A stretch of DNA of 64,000 nucleotides from positions 1 through 64,000 of the forward strand of contig JAGWUH010000003.1 in assembly GCA_028868535.1 (NCBI GenBank), read 5' to 3'. The notes under the pieces are model-generated. The model did not search any database and had not been told where the DNA came from. It saw nothing but the letters and a program-made list of their open reading frames with translations. A program made the translations under genes and the position numbers. This DNA comes from Sphingomonadales bacterium. GTDB lineage: Bacteria; Pseudomonadota; Alphaproteobacteria; Sphingomonadales; Sphingomonadaceae. This document shows, piece after piece, positions 20,768 to 28,731 of the stretch (within the stretch, counting starts at the first letter, position 1; each line of letters opens with the position of its first letter).

Positions 20768-22900
20768 CTAGCCTTCGATCCGCGAGAAGTCAGCAACTTT
20801 GTGCACCGCAGCACGGAAGCGGTCGAGCAGCGCGAGGCGGGCCCGGCGCTTGGCGCCATCGGCATCGTTGACGGTGACACCGTCGAAGAAGGCGTCGATC
20901 GGCGCGCGCAGGCTGGCCAACGCGGTCATGGCAGCGGCGAAGTCCTCCGCTGCGACCGCCGATTCGGCCTGCGGTCCGGCCGCATCGAGCGCGGCGATCA
21001 GCGCGGCTTCGGCCGGCTCGGCGTCATAGCCGAGCGGCCCGGCATGGCGATCGGCCATCTTGGCGGCGATGACCGGCGCCAGATCGGGATCGTCCACCAG
21101 AGCCAGCGGATCTTCCTCGCCGGTCCGGGCAATCTCGCCCTCGATGCCCTGCCAGTCCTCCTTCTTGAGGATGTTGGCGGCGCGCTTGTAGCCGGCGTGG
21201 AGATTGCGGCCATCGTCGGTGCCGATGAACGCCTGCAAGGCCTGGACGCGGGCGAGCAGGCGGACGAGATCGTCCTCGCCCCCCAGCGCGAACACCGCGT
21301 CGATCAGGTCGTGGCGGACCCCGGCTTCCTTCTGCTGGACCTTGAGGCGGTCGGCAAAGAAGGCGAGCACGTCGCCCTCGCCCACGCCGAAGCGCAGGCC
21401 GTTGGCGGTGATCAACTGGATGATGCCGAGCGCGGCGCGGCGCAGTGCGAACGGATCCTTGGACCCGGTGGGCTTCTCGTCGATCGCGAAGAAGCTGCGG
21501 ATCGTGTCGAGCTTGTCGGCCAGCGCGACGGCGACGGTAACCGGCGCTGTGGGCACCTCGTCGCCTTGCCCCACCGGCTTGTAGTGATCCCGAATGGCGT
21601 CGGCGACGGCATCGGGCAGGCCCTCTGCGCGGGCGTAGTAGCCACCCATCAGGCCCTGCAGTTCGGGGAACTCGCCGACCATCTCGGTGACGAGATCGGC
21701 CTTGCACAGGCGCGCGGCAAGTTCGGCTTGATCGGCGAGTGACTCATGCCCACCCCCGGCCCCTGCCGTAAGCGGGAGGGGAGCGACGATGCCCTGTTCC
21801 ACCAGCCAGCGGGCGAGTTTGGCGACTCGTTCGACCTTGTCGGCGACGGTGCCGAGCTTTTCGTGGAAAGTGATGCGGCCAAGCTTTTCCGCGTGCCGCG
21901 AAAGCGGCGTCTTGCGGTCCTGCTCCCAGAAGAAGCGCGCGTCGGAAAGCCGCGCGGCGAGAACCTTGCGATTGCCGTCGACAATGCCGGCGCCGGCATC
22001 GCTGGCGGCAATGTTGGCGGTGCAGACAAAGGCGTTGGCCAGCTTGCCGCCGGCACCCTCGCAGACGAAATACTTCTGGTTGGTGCGCGCGGTCAGCTGG
22101 ATCACTTCGGGCGGCACGTCGAGGTAGGCTTCATCGAATCGGCCGAGCAGCGGCACCGGGTATTCGGTGAGGCCGGCATTCTCGATGACGAGCCCGGGGT
22201 CCTCGACCAGAGTCAGTCCGGCGACTTCGGCGACCATCCGGGCGGCGGTGGCGATGAGGTTCTCGCGCTCGGCGTGATCGACGATGACGTGGCAGGCGCG
22301 CAGCTTTTCCTGGTAATCGTGCGCGCCGCCGATGGTGATCTCGCCGGGGGCGTGGAAGCGGTGCCCCCGGGTGGCGTAGCCCGAGCGGATGCCGCCAACT
22401 TCGCACGCGACAAGATCCTCGCCGAAAATGGCGACGATGCCCGAAAGCGGGCGCACCCAGCGCAGGCTCTCGCTGCTGATCGAGGCCGTGCCCCAGCGCT
22501 GGCTCTTGGGCCAGGGAAACGCCCGGACGATCGCCGGGATCGCCTCGGCTAGCACGTCGCGGGTGGCGCGGCCGGGCTTTTCGGTGACGGCGAACCAGAC
22601 CCCGTCGCGCTCGGTCAATTGCGCCTTCGTCAGCCCGGTCTTGCGCAGGAACCCTTCCAGCGCCTGTTCGGGCGCGCTGGTGCGCGGGCCCTTGGCTTCC
22701 TCGGTGACCGGCTGCGTCGCCTTGGGCAGGTCGCGCGCGATCAGTGCCAGGCGGCGCGGGGTCGACCAGACGGTGATCGCGCCCGGGACAATGCCGGCGG
22801 TCGCGAGCTGCTCGCGCAGGAGCTTTTCCAGTGCCGCACGGGCGCCCGCCTGCATGCGCGCGGGAATTTCTTCGGAGCGGAGTTCGAGGAGGAAATCCAT
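20768..22900 (-). CDS. glyS: Glycine-tRNA ligase beta subunit
   Basis: A 710-residue beta subunit of tetrameric glycyl-tRNA synthetase, which binds tRNA-Gly. Recognised parts are the start [50 protein letters not shown] and [23 protein letters not shown], and an anticodon-binding-like C-terminus. The ATG at 22900 overlaps the glyQ stop by one base. Residues of about 373-386 ([14 protein letters not shown]) lie where E. coli GlyS has a shorter link and are encoded by a palindromic repeat (21748-21781). The insertion keeps the frame, so the protein is presumably functional. Confidence 0.95.
   Translation of the reverse strand: [710 protein letters not shown]
21748..21781. repeat. Palindromic repeat inside glyS
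   Basis: CCCCTGCCG (21760-21768) and CGGGAGGGG (21773-21781) pair at 8 of 9 positions around the loop TAAG, and GCCCACCCCC (21748-21757) lies beside it. The unit (CCCCTCCCG hairpin plus GGGGGTGGGC tail on the minus strand) looks like the intergenic palindromes abundant in sphingomonads and Caulobacter relatives. Here it sits in frame inside an essential gene and adds about a dozen small, flexible residues. Confidence 0.65.
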
Positions 22901-23802
22901 CACAGCGACCACTCCGGATATTCCTTTTCCCACCGTTCCCTGTTGGTCTCGATCCACGACTGGCAACTGCCCTTCGCCAGATCGCGGACGCGGCCGATGT
23001 AGCTGGCGCGTTCCTGGACCGAAATCACGCCGCGCGCCTGGAGCAGGTTGAACAGATGGCTGGCCTCGATCGCCTGGTCATAGGCCGCCAACGGCACTTT
23101 CGCAGCGATCGCCCGCTGGCATTCCGCCTCGGCGTTGCGGAAGCCCTGGAACAGTTGGTCGGTATCCGCCACCTCGAAGTTCCATTTCGAGTGCTGGCGC
23201 TCGTTTTCCAGGAACACGTCACCGTAGCTGACGCCGTGGTCGTTGAAGCGCAGGTCGTAGACGCGGTCCACCCCCTGGATGTACATCGCCAGCCGTTCGA
23301 GACCGTACGTCAACTCACCGGCGACGGGCTTGCAATCGAACCCGCCGACCTGCTGGAAATAGGTGAACTGGGTCACCTCCATGCCGTCGCACCAGACTTC
23401 CCAGCCGAGCCCCCAGGCGCCGAGCGTGGGGCTTTCCCAATCGTCCTCGACAAAGCGGATGTCGTGCGCGAGCGGATCGATACCGATCGCGGCGAGGCTT
23501 TGCAGGTAAAGCTCCTGCAGGTTTTCCGGGTTGGGCTTCAGGATCACCTGGTACTGGTAGTAATGCTGGAGCCGGTTCGGATTCTCGCCATAGCGACCGT
23601 CGGTCGGGCGGCGGCTGGGCTGGACATAGGCGGCGCGCCACGGCTCCGGGCCGAGCGCGCGCAGCGTCGTAGCCGGGTGAAAGGTGCCGGCGCCCATGCG
23701 CATGTCGTAGGGCTGGAGGATCAGGCAGCCTTGCGCGCTCCAGAACGCGTGAAGCGTGAGGATCATGTCCTGGAAGGACAGGGGTCGGGCAGTTTCGCTC
23801 AT
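22900..23802 (-). CDS. glyQ: Glycine-tRNA ligase alpha subunit
   Basis: A 300-residue alpha subunit that carries the catalytic site for glycine activation. The signature run includes [59 protein letters not shown] and [18 protein letters not shown]. Length and motifs are standard. The start is the ATG at 23802 ([13 protein letters not shown]). It heads the glyQ-glyS-ppdK transcript, and the divergent TraB-family gene begins 145 bases away, so that gap should hold both promoters. Confidence 0.97.
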
Positions 23803-23913
23803 GGTGGCGGCCTTTGGCGCAGGGACCGTGCGGGGTCAACGGTTTCGGGGCACGTGACGGCCCGGTGGCCGACCGCGCCAGGCACTTTTTCGCTTCGTAA
23901 CCAAGGCCGTTCA

Positions 23914-23941
23914 TCGACAGGACGGCGCGAGCGTCTATAGC
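23914..23941 (+). promoter_or_regulatory. Candidate promoter of the first TraB-family gene
   Basis: TCGACA (23914-23919) and TATAGC (23936-23941) are separated by 16 bases and fit a housekeeping -35/-10 pair. The ATG at 23948 lies only 6 bases after the -10 box and no Shine-Dalgarno sequence precedes it, so the transcript may be leaderless. Confidence 0.4.
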
Positions 23942-23947
23942 GATGCC

Positions 23948-24904
23948 ATGACCGGACGCCCCAGCCCCCTGCCCCGCCGCTTCGCCAGCGGCTTCCGCCG
24001 CCTGGCCGCGACCCTGCTTGCTGCCTTGCTGGCGCTGATCGGGCTGTCGCAACCGATGTCCGCGCAGGCGCGGCCGGCACGCCCGGCTGCGGCCCGCACC
24101 GCCCCGGTGCGGCCGGCGCTGTGGAAGGTGTCGGACAAGGACACGACGATCTGGCTGTTCGGCACGATCCACGCGTTGCCCAAGGGGCTGGAGTGGTACA
24201 AGGGGCCGGTGGCGGCCGCGTTCGAGCAATCCGACGCGCTGGTGACCGAGATCATCGAGAAATCCCCGGAGGAGATGCGCCCGATCGTGCTGGCCAAGGC
24301 GATGCTGCCCGAGGGGCAGACGCTGCGCGGGATGCTGGCGCCGGCCGATCGCGCCGCATTCGAGAAAGCCCTGGCAGGCAACGCGCTGCCGGTGGCGGCG
24401 TTCGACCGCTACCAGCCGTGGTACGCGGCGGTGGCGCTGGCGACGCTGCCGCTGCTGTCGAGCGGGTACGACCCGGCCAACGGCGTCGATGCGCAGCTGA
24501 GCGACCGGGCATTGGCGGCCAAGCGCGGGCGCGAAGCCCTCGAAACGCCGGAGTTCCAGCTTGGCCTGTTCGGTTCGCTGCCGCTGGACACGCAGAAGAA
24601 ATACCTGCGCGAGGTGGTCGACAACCTGCCGAAGCTGAAGGGCGAGCTGAACCGCATCATCGCCGCGTGGAAGGCGGGCGACGCGGCACGACTGGCGCGG
24701 CTGATGAACGAGGACGAGGACGACCCGGTGCTCGAACAGCGGCTGCTGATCGATCGCAATCGCGACTGGGCGCAATGGATCAAGGCGCGGATGGACAAGC
24801 CCGGACGCGTGTTCATCGCCGTCGGCGCCGGGCACCTGGCCGGCGCTGGATCGGTGCAGGATCAACTTGCCCGGCTGGGACTGCGGGCGACCCGGGTGCA
24901 GTGA
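23948..24904 (+). CDS. TraB/GumN family protein, copy 1
   Basis: A 318-residue TraB/GumN-family protein. An arginine-rich start is followed by a hydrophobic segment (about residues 19-40, ending SAQA), consistent with a signal peptide or anchor. The family core WLFGTIHALPKG is near residues 73-84 and FIAVGAGHLAGAGSVQDQL is near the end. These paired GxxH-type motifs are thought to form a metal-dependent hydrolase site in TIKI/TraB relatives, but bacterial members are mostly uncharacterised. The gene overlaps the next, a second copy of the family, by 4 bases (GTGA). Confidence 0.85.
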   Translation: MTGRPSPLPRRFASGFRRLAATLLAALLALIGLSQPMSAQARPARPAAARTAPVRPALWKVSDKDTTIWLFGTIHALPKGLEWYKGPVAAAFEQSDALVTEIIEKSPEEMRPIVLAKAMLPEGQTLRGMLAPADRAAFEKALAGNALPVAAFDRYQPWYAAVALATLPLLSSGYDPANGVDAQLSDRALAAKRGREALETPEFQLGLFGSLPLDTQKKYLREVVDNLPKLKGELNRIIAAWKAGDAARLARLMNEDEDDPVLEQRLLIDRNRDWAQWIKARMDKPGRVFIAVGAGHLAGAGSVQDQLARLGLRATRVQ

Positions 24905-25767
24905 GGCGCGGACTCGCCACCCTCGCGCTGCTGGTGCTGGCAGCGTGCCGGCCGCCGTCGGAACCGGCGAACCCGGCCTTGTGGCGCGTCGATGGCCCGA
25001 ACGGCGAACGGGCCTGGCTGTTCGGCACGATCCACACGCTGGCACGGCCGGTGGCCTGGCGCACCGCGAAAGTCGACGCCGGCTTGCGCGCAAGCGACCG
25101 CGTGATGGTGGAGATCGCCGCCTTGGACGACGACGCGGCGCTGGAACGCACGTTCGCCGGCCTGGCCCGCACGCCGGGGCTGCCGCCGCTGTCCGCACGC
25201 GTACCCGCCGATGAGAGGCCGGCACTGGCGAAGGTGCTGGCGGAAGCCGGACTGAAGGACGACGGCTTTGGCGAAACCGAGACCTGGGCGGCGGCGCTGA
25301 TGCTGGCCAGCGCCACCGAAGGCCAGGCCGGCGCGCATCCCGAATGGGGGGTCGACCGGGCGGTGGTGGCTGCGGCCCAGGGCAAGAAGATCGAGGAGTT
25401 CGAGGGCGCGGCGCGGCAACTGGCGATCTTCGACCGCCTGCCCGAACCGGCGCAGCGCCGCTTGCTGGCGGCGGCGGTGGCAGGAGCCGCCACCGCGCCG
25501 GGCGACGCGGCGGCCCTGGCCGCGGCGTGGCGACGCGGCGACATCGCCCGGATCGGGCAGGAGACGACGCGCGGAATGCTGGCCGATCCGCTGCTGCGCG
25601 AGGCGCTCTACGCCGGCCGCAACCGGGTCTGGCTGGCGCGGATCGAAGCGACGATGCGCGATGGCGGCCGGCCGTTCGTCGCCGTGGGCACGGCGCACCT
25701 GGCCGGTCCCGACGGGCTGCCGAAGCTGCTGGTGCAGCGGGGATACGCGGTGACGCGCCTGGAATAG
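24901..25767 (+). CDS. TraB/GumN family lipoprotein, copy 2
   Basis: A 288-residue TraB/GumN-family protein with the same two core motifs as its neighbour (WLFGTIHTLARP near residue 39 and FVAVGTAHLAGPDGLPKLL near the end). The N-terminus, RRGLATLALLVLAAC, is a clear lipobox, so it should be anchored in a membrane by Cys17 or so. The start is a GTG at 24901 inside the stop of copy 1, which makes the two co-translated. The duplicate pair, one with a plain leader and one lipidated, suggests periplasmic partners. Function is unknown. Confidence 0.84.
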   Translation: MRRGLATLALLVLAACRPPSEPANPALWRVDGPNGERAWLFGTIHTLARPVAWRTAKVDAGLRASDRVMVEIAALDDDAALERTFAGLARTPGLPPLSARVPADERPALAKVLAEAGLKDDGFGETETWAAALMLASATEGQAGAHPEWGVDRAVVAAAQGKKIEEFEGAARQLAIFDRLPEPAQRRLLAAAVAGAATAPGDAAALAAAWRRGDIARIGQETTRGMLADPLLREALYAGRNRVWLARIEATMRDGGRPFVAVGTAHLAGPDGLPKLLVQRGYAVTRLE

Positions 25768-25773
25768 GCGTGC

Positions 25774-25800
25774 TTGCGTTTTCGGGCGATTGCCGTTAGG
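25774..25800 (+). promoter_or_regulatory. Candidate rplY promoter
   Basis: TTGCGT (25774-25779) precedes GTTAGGGGCGCGCGC (from 25795) about 104 bases before the L25 start. Similar GYTAGGGGCG-like sequences sit upstream of ychF (27187-27196) and tyrS (9195-9202), which suggests a shared housekeeping promoter type. Spacing from the upstream box differs between the three, so only the GYTAGG part is well supported. Confidence 0.35.
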
Positions 25801-25903
25801 GGCGCGCGCTTCGTCATGGTCATCCCTGGAGGCGTGACGAGGCGGGCGCGCCGATGTGCGGCGCAAACCCGTCCCTCAATCCAGTTTTCGAGAAGGTAGC
25901 AAG

Positions 25904-26518
25904 ATGAGCGATACGCTGTCCCTGCCGGCCGAAGCGCGCGAACGGGCAGGCAAGGGAGCCTCCCGTGCACTGCGTCGCGATGGCCGCGTCCCCGCCGTGA
26001 TCTACGGCGGCAACGAAGCCCCTGTGGCGATCCACGTCGAGGAGAAGGAGCTGTCCCGCCAGCTTGGCACCGGCCACTTCTTCAACTCGATCATCGAGAT
26101 CGAGCTGGGCGGCGCCAAGCTGCGCACGCTGCCGAAGGACGTTGCCTTCCATCCGGTCTCCGACCGTCCGCTCCACGCCGACTTCCTGCGGCTGGGTGAG
26201 CACACCGTGGTTCACGTCAACGTGCCGGTGGTGTTCGCCAACGAGGCCGCCTCGCCGGGCATCAAGCGCGGTGGCGTGCTGAACATCGTCCACCACGACC
26301 TCGACCTGGTCTGCGACGCCGACGCGATCCCCGACGAGATCACGATCGACCTGACCGGGCTCGACGTCGGTGATTCGATTCACATCGGCGACATCAAGCT
26401 GCCGGCCGGCGTCAAAGACGGCAGCCACGAGAAGGACATGACGATCGCCACGATCGTCGCGCCGTCCGGCCTGAAGAGCGCCGAGGGCGACACCACCAAG
26501 ACCGAACCGGCCGCGTAA
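25904..26518 (+). CDS. rplY: 50S ribosomal protein L25/Ctc
   Basis: A 204-residue long-form L25 (Ctc type): an N-terminal 5S-rRNA-binding domain ([24 protein letters not shown]) plus a C-terminal TL5-like domain (LHADFLRL through DIKLPAGV). It binds 5S rRNA in the large ribosomal subunit. The ATG at 25904 follows GAAGG at a good distance. A longer frame from 25856 lacks support. An intrinsic terminator at 26538 closes the unit before pth, so it is probably monocistronic with some read-through. Confidence 0.95.
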   Translation: MSDTLSLPAEARERAGKGASRALRRDGRVPAVIYGGNEAPVAIHVEEKELSRQLGTGHFFNSIIEIELGGAKLRTLPKDVAFHPVSDRPLHADFLRLGEHTVVHVNVPVVFANEAASPGIKRGGVLNIVHHDLDLVCDADAIPDEITIDLTGLDVGDSIHIGDIKLPAGVKDGSHEKDMTIATIVAPSGLKSAEGDTTKTEPAA

Positions 26519-26537
26519 GCGAACGGTGCAGACAATG

Positions 26538-26572
26538 CGCCCCGCCGCGTCCCAGGACCGGCGGGGCGTTTT
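26538..26572 (+). terminator. Intrinsic terminator after rplY
   Basis: CGCCCCGCCG (26538-26547) and CGGCGGGGCG (26559-26568) form a perfect 10-bp stem with an 11-base loop, followed at once by TTTTG. Confidence 0.9.
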
Positions 26573-26593
26573 GATTCCGGGGAGTGCGGGCTG

Positions 26594-27163
26594 ATGCAGC
26601 TGTGGGTCGGACTCGGCAATCCCGGGCAGGAATATGCGCTGCACCGGCACAACGTCGGGTTCATGGCGGCGGATGCGATCGCCGGGGTGCACGGGTTCGG
26701 GCCGGTGCAGAAGAAGTTCTCGGGCTGGCTGCGCGAAGGCCGGATCGGCGGCGAAAAGCTGCTGTTGCTGAAACCCGCGACGTTCATGAACGAGAGCGGC
26801 CGCTCGGTCGCGGAGGCGATGCGGTTCTACAAGCTGGGCCTCGACGCGTTGACCGTGTTCCACGACGAACTTGACCTCGCGCCGTTCAAGGTCAAGGTGA
26901 AGCGCGGCGGCGGCACCGCCGGGCACAACGGGCTGCGCTCGATCGACCGTCACCTCGGAGCCGAATTCCGCCGGGTGCGGCTGGGAATCGGCCATCCGGG
27001 CCACAAGGACCGGGTGACCGGACATGTGTTGGGCAACTTCGCGAAGAGCGAGCAGGACGCGCTGGCGGACATGCTCGGCGCGGTCGCGGCGGAAGCCGGG
27101 TGGCTGGCGGCCGGCGACGACGTGCGGTTCATGAACGACGTGGCGTTGCGGCTGCAGGACTGA
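26594..27163 (+). CDS. pth: Peptidyl-tRNA hydrolase
   Basis: A 189-residue Pth enzyme that frees tRNA from peptidyl-tRNA dropped by ribosomes. The active-site residues are visible: N9 in GLGNPG, H19 in LHRHNVGF, the FMNESG asparagine and the aspartate in FHDELDL. GGGTAGHNGLRSI is the conserved tRNA-binding stretch. The ATG at 26594 comes 22 bases after the rplY terminator. It is followed by ychF, the pair being a common arrangement in bacteria. Confidence 0.96.
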   Translation: MQLWVGLGNPGQEYALHRHNVGFMAADAIAGVHGFGPVQKKFSGWLREGRIGGEKLLLLKPATFMNESGRSVAEAMRFYKLGLDALTVFHDELDLAPFKVKVKRGGGTAGHNGLRSIDRHLGAEFRRVRLGIGHPGHKDRVTGHVLGNFAKSEQDALADMLGAVAAEAGWLAAGDDVRFMNDVALRLQD

Positions 27164-27232
27164 TCTGGCCTTCGCGGCCGGTTGCCGCTAGGGGCGGCGC
27201 GCGCGGCGCACGGCCGCTGGCTGGAGTATACC

Positions 27233-28330
27233 ATGGGAATTCGTTGCGGGATCGTCGGGCTGCCGAATGTCGGCAAGTCCACGCTGTTCAATGCGCTGAC
27301 CGAGACGCAGGCGGCGCAGGCGGCCAACTATCCGTTCTGCACGATCGAGCCCAATGTCGGCAACGTCGGCGTGCCCGATGCCCGGCTCGACGAACTGGCG
27401 CGGATCGCCGGCAGCCAGAAGATCATCCCGACGCAGCTTGGCTTCGTCGACATCGCCGGGCTGGTCCGCGGCGCCAGCAAGGGCGAAGGGCTCGGCAACC
27501 AGTTTCTCGGCAATATCCGTGAGGTCGACGCCATCGTCCACGTCCTGCGCTGTTTCGAGAACGACGACATCCAGCACGTCGACAACCGCATCGATCCGCT
27601 GTCGGATGCCGACACGGTCGAGACCGAACTGATGCTGGCCGATCTCGAAAGCCTCGAAAAGCGTGTCCCCGCCGCGCAGAAGAAGGCCGCCGCCGGCGAC
27701 AAGGAATCGAAGATCATCGCCTCGGTGCTGGGCCAAGCGCTGGAGCTGCTGCGTGCGGGCAAGCCGGCACGGCTGACCGAGCCGAGGGACGACGAGGAGG
27801 CGCGCGTGTTCCGGCAGGCGCAGTTGCTCACCGCCAAGCCGGTGCTCTACGTCTGCAACGTCGAGGAGGAATCGGCGGCCGAGGGCAATGCCCATTCGGC
27901 GAAGGTGTTCGAGAAGGCAAAGGCCGAGGGCGCCAACGCGGTGATCGTCTCGGCCGAGATCGAGAGCCAGCTGGTCGGCATGGATGCCGAGGAGCGGATG
28001 GTGTTCCTCGAGGAGATGGGCCTGCACGAGACCGGGTTGAACCGGGTGATCCGCGCCGGCTACGAGCTGCTTCACCTGATCACCTTCTTCACCGTCGGCC
28101 CGAAGGAGGCGCGCGCGTGGACCGTTCACAAGGGCGCAAAGGCGCCCGAGGCGGCGGGCGAGATCCATTCGGATTTCGAGAAGGGCTTCATCCGCGCCGA
28201 GACGGTGGCTTACGACGACTTCGTGTCGCTGGGCGGCGAGTCGAAGGCGCGCGAAGCCGGCAAGCTGCGCGCGGAAGGCAAGGCCTACGTGGTGCAGGAC
28301 GGCGACGTGATGCACTTCCTGCATAGTTAG
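27233..28330 (+). CDS. ychF: Ribosome-associated ATPase YchF
   Basis: A 365-residue Obg-like P-loop protein (OLA1/YchF). The P-loop is GLPNVGKST, followed by DIAGLVRGASKGEGLGNQFL, and the altered G4 region explains the ATP rather than GTP preference known for this family. A TGS-like domain forms the C-terminus (HLITFFTVGPKEARAWT). YchF binds ribosomes and modulates oxidative-stress responses. The ATG at 27233 (MGIRCGIVGLPNVGKS) fits the family, with a CTAGGGG promoter-like motif about 45 bases upstream. Confidence 0.96.
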   Translation: MGIRCGIVGLPNVGKSTLFNALTETQAAQAANYPFCTIEPNVGNVGVPDARLDELARIAGSQKIIPTQLGFVDIAGLVRGASKGEGLGNQFLGNIREVDAIVHVLRCFENDDIQHVDNRIDPLSDADTVETELMLADLESLEKRVPAAQKKAAAGDKESKIIASVLGQALELLRAGKPARLTEPRDDEEARVFRQAQLLTAKPVLYVCNVEEESAAEGNAHSAKVFEKAKAEGANAVIVSAEIESQLVGMDAEERMVFLEEMGLHETGLNRVIRAGYELLHLITFFTVGPKEARAWTVHKGAKAPEAAGEIHSDFEKGFIRAETVAYDDFVSLGGESKAREAGKLRAEGKAYVVQDGDVMHFLHS

Positions 28331-28346
28331 GCTATAGACGACGGCC

Positions 28347-28673
28347 ATGCTCCGCCGCCTGGTTCTCGCGCTGCTCATCGGCTTGCTTGCCATCCCAGCG
28401 CTGGCCATGCCCGCGCGGGTGCCCGCCATGCCCTGCCACGAGGCGATGGCGGCGATGCCGGCCGGGGACGAACACCGGCACCAGCACGGAGACCGGCACG
28501 GGGCCCCGCCGCCGGTCGCGCACCACGATTGCATCGGTTGCGCGACGGTCGAGCCGCGCGCACCTACGCTCGGCCTGTCGCCGTTGCCGGCCGCGGTCTC
28601 GCCGATCGCCGGCCTGTCACGCCTGGCGATGCGCGCCTACACCGGACCCGATTTGCCCCCTCCCCGCACCTGA
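28347..28673 (+). CDS. Small His-rich exported protein (DUF2946-like)
   Basis: A 108-residue protein with a signal peptide (MLRRLVLALLIGLLAIPALA) and a mature part rich in His, Met and Cys: MPCHEAM, DEHRHQHGDRHG and HHDCIGC. The layout resembles DUF2946-type proteins found by copper-handling genes. The ending is rich in proline (GPDLPPPRT). A TATAGA box ends 8 bases before the ATG, so the message may be nearly leaderless. It is 58 bases upstream of another His/Met-rich exported protein, and together they suggest periplasmic metal binding, probably copper. Confidence 0.65.
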   Translation: MLRRLVLALLIGLLAIPALAMPARVPAMPCHEAMAAMPAGDEHRHQHGDRHGAPPPVAHHDCIGCATVEPRAPTLGLSPLPAAVSPIAGLSRLAMRAYTGPDLPPPRT

Positions 28674-28731
28674 TCCGGCTTCGTCGGCGTTGATCGCCCG
28701 AGCATTCCCCGTTCGATCAGGAAACCAAATC

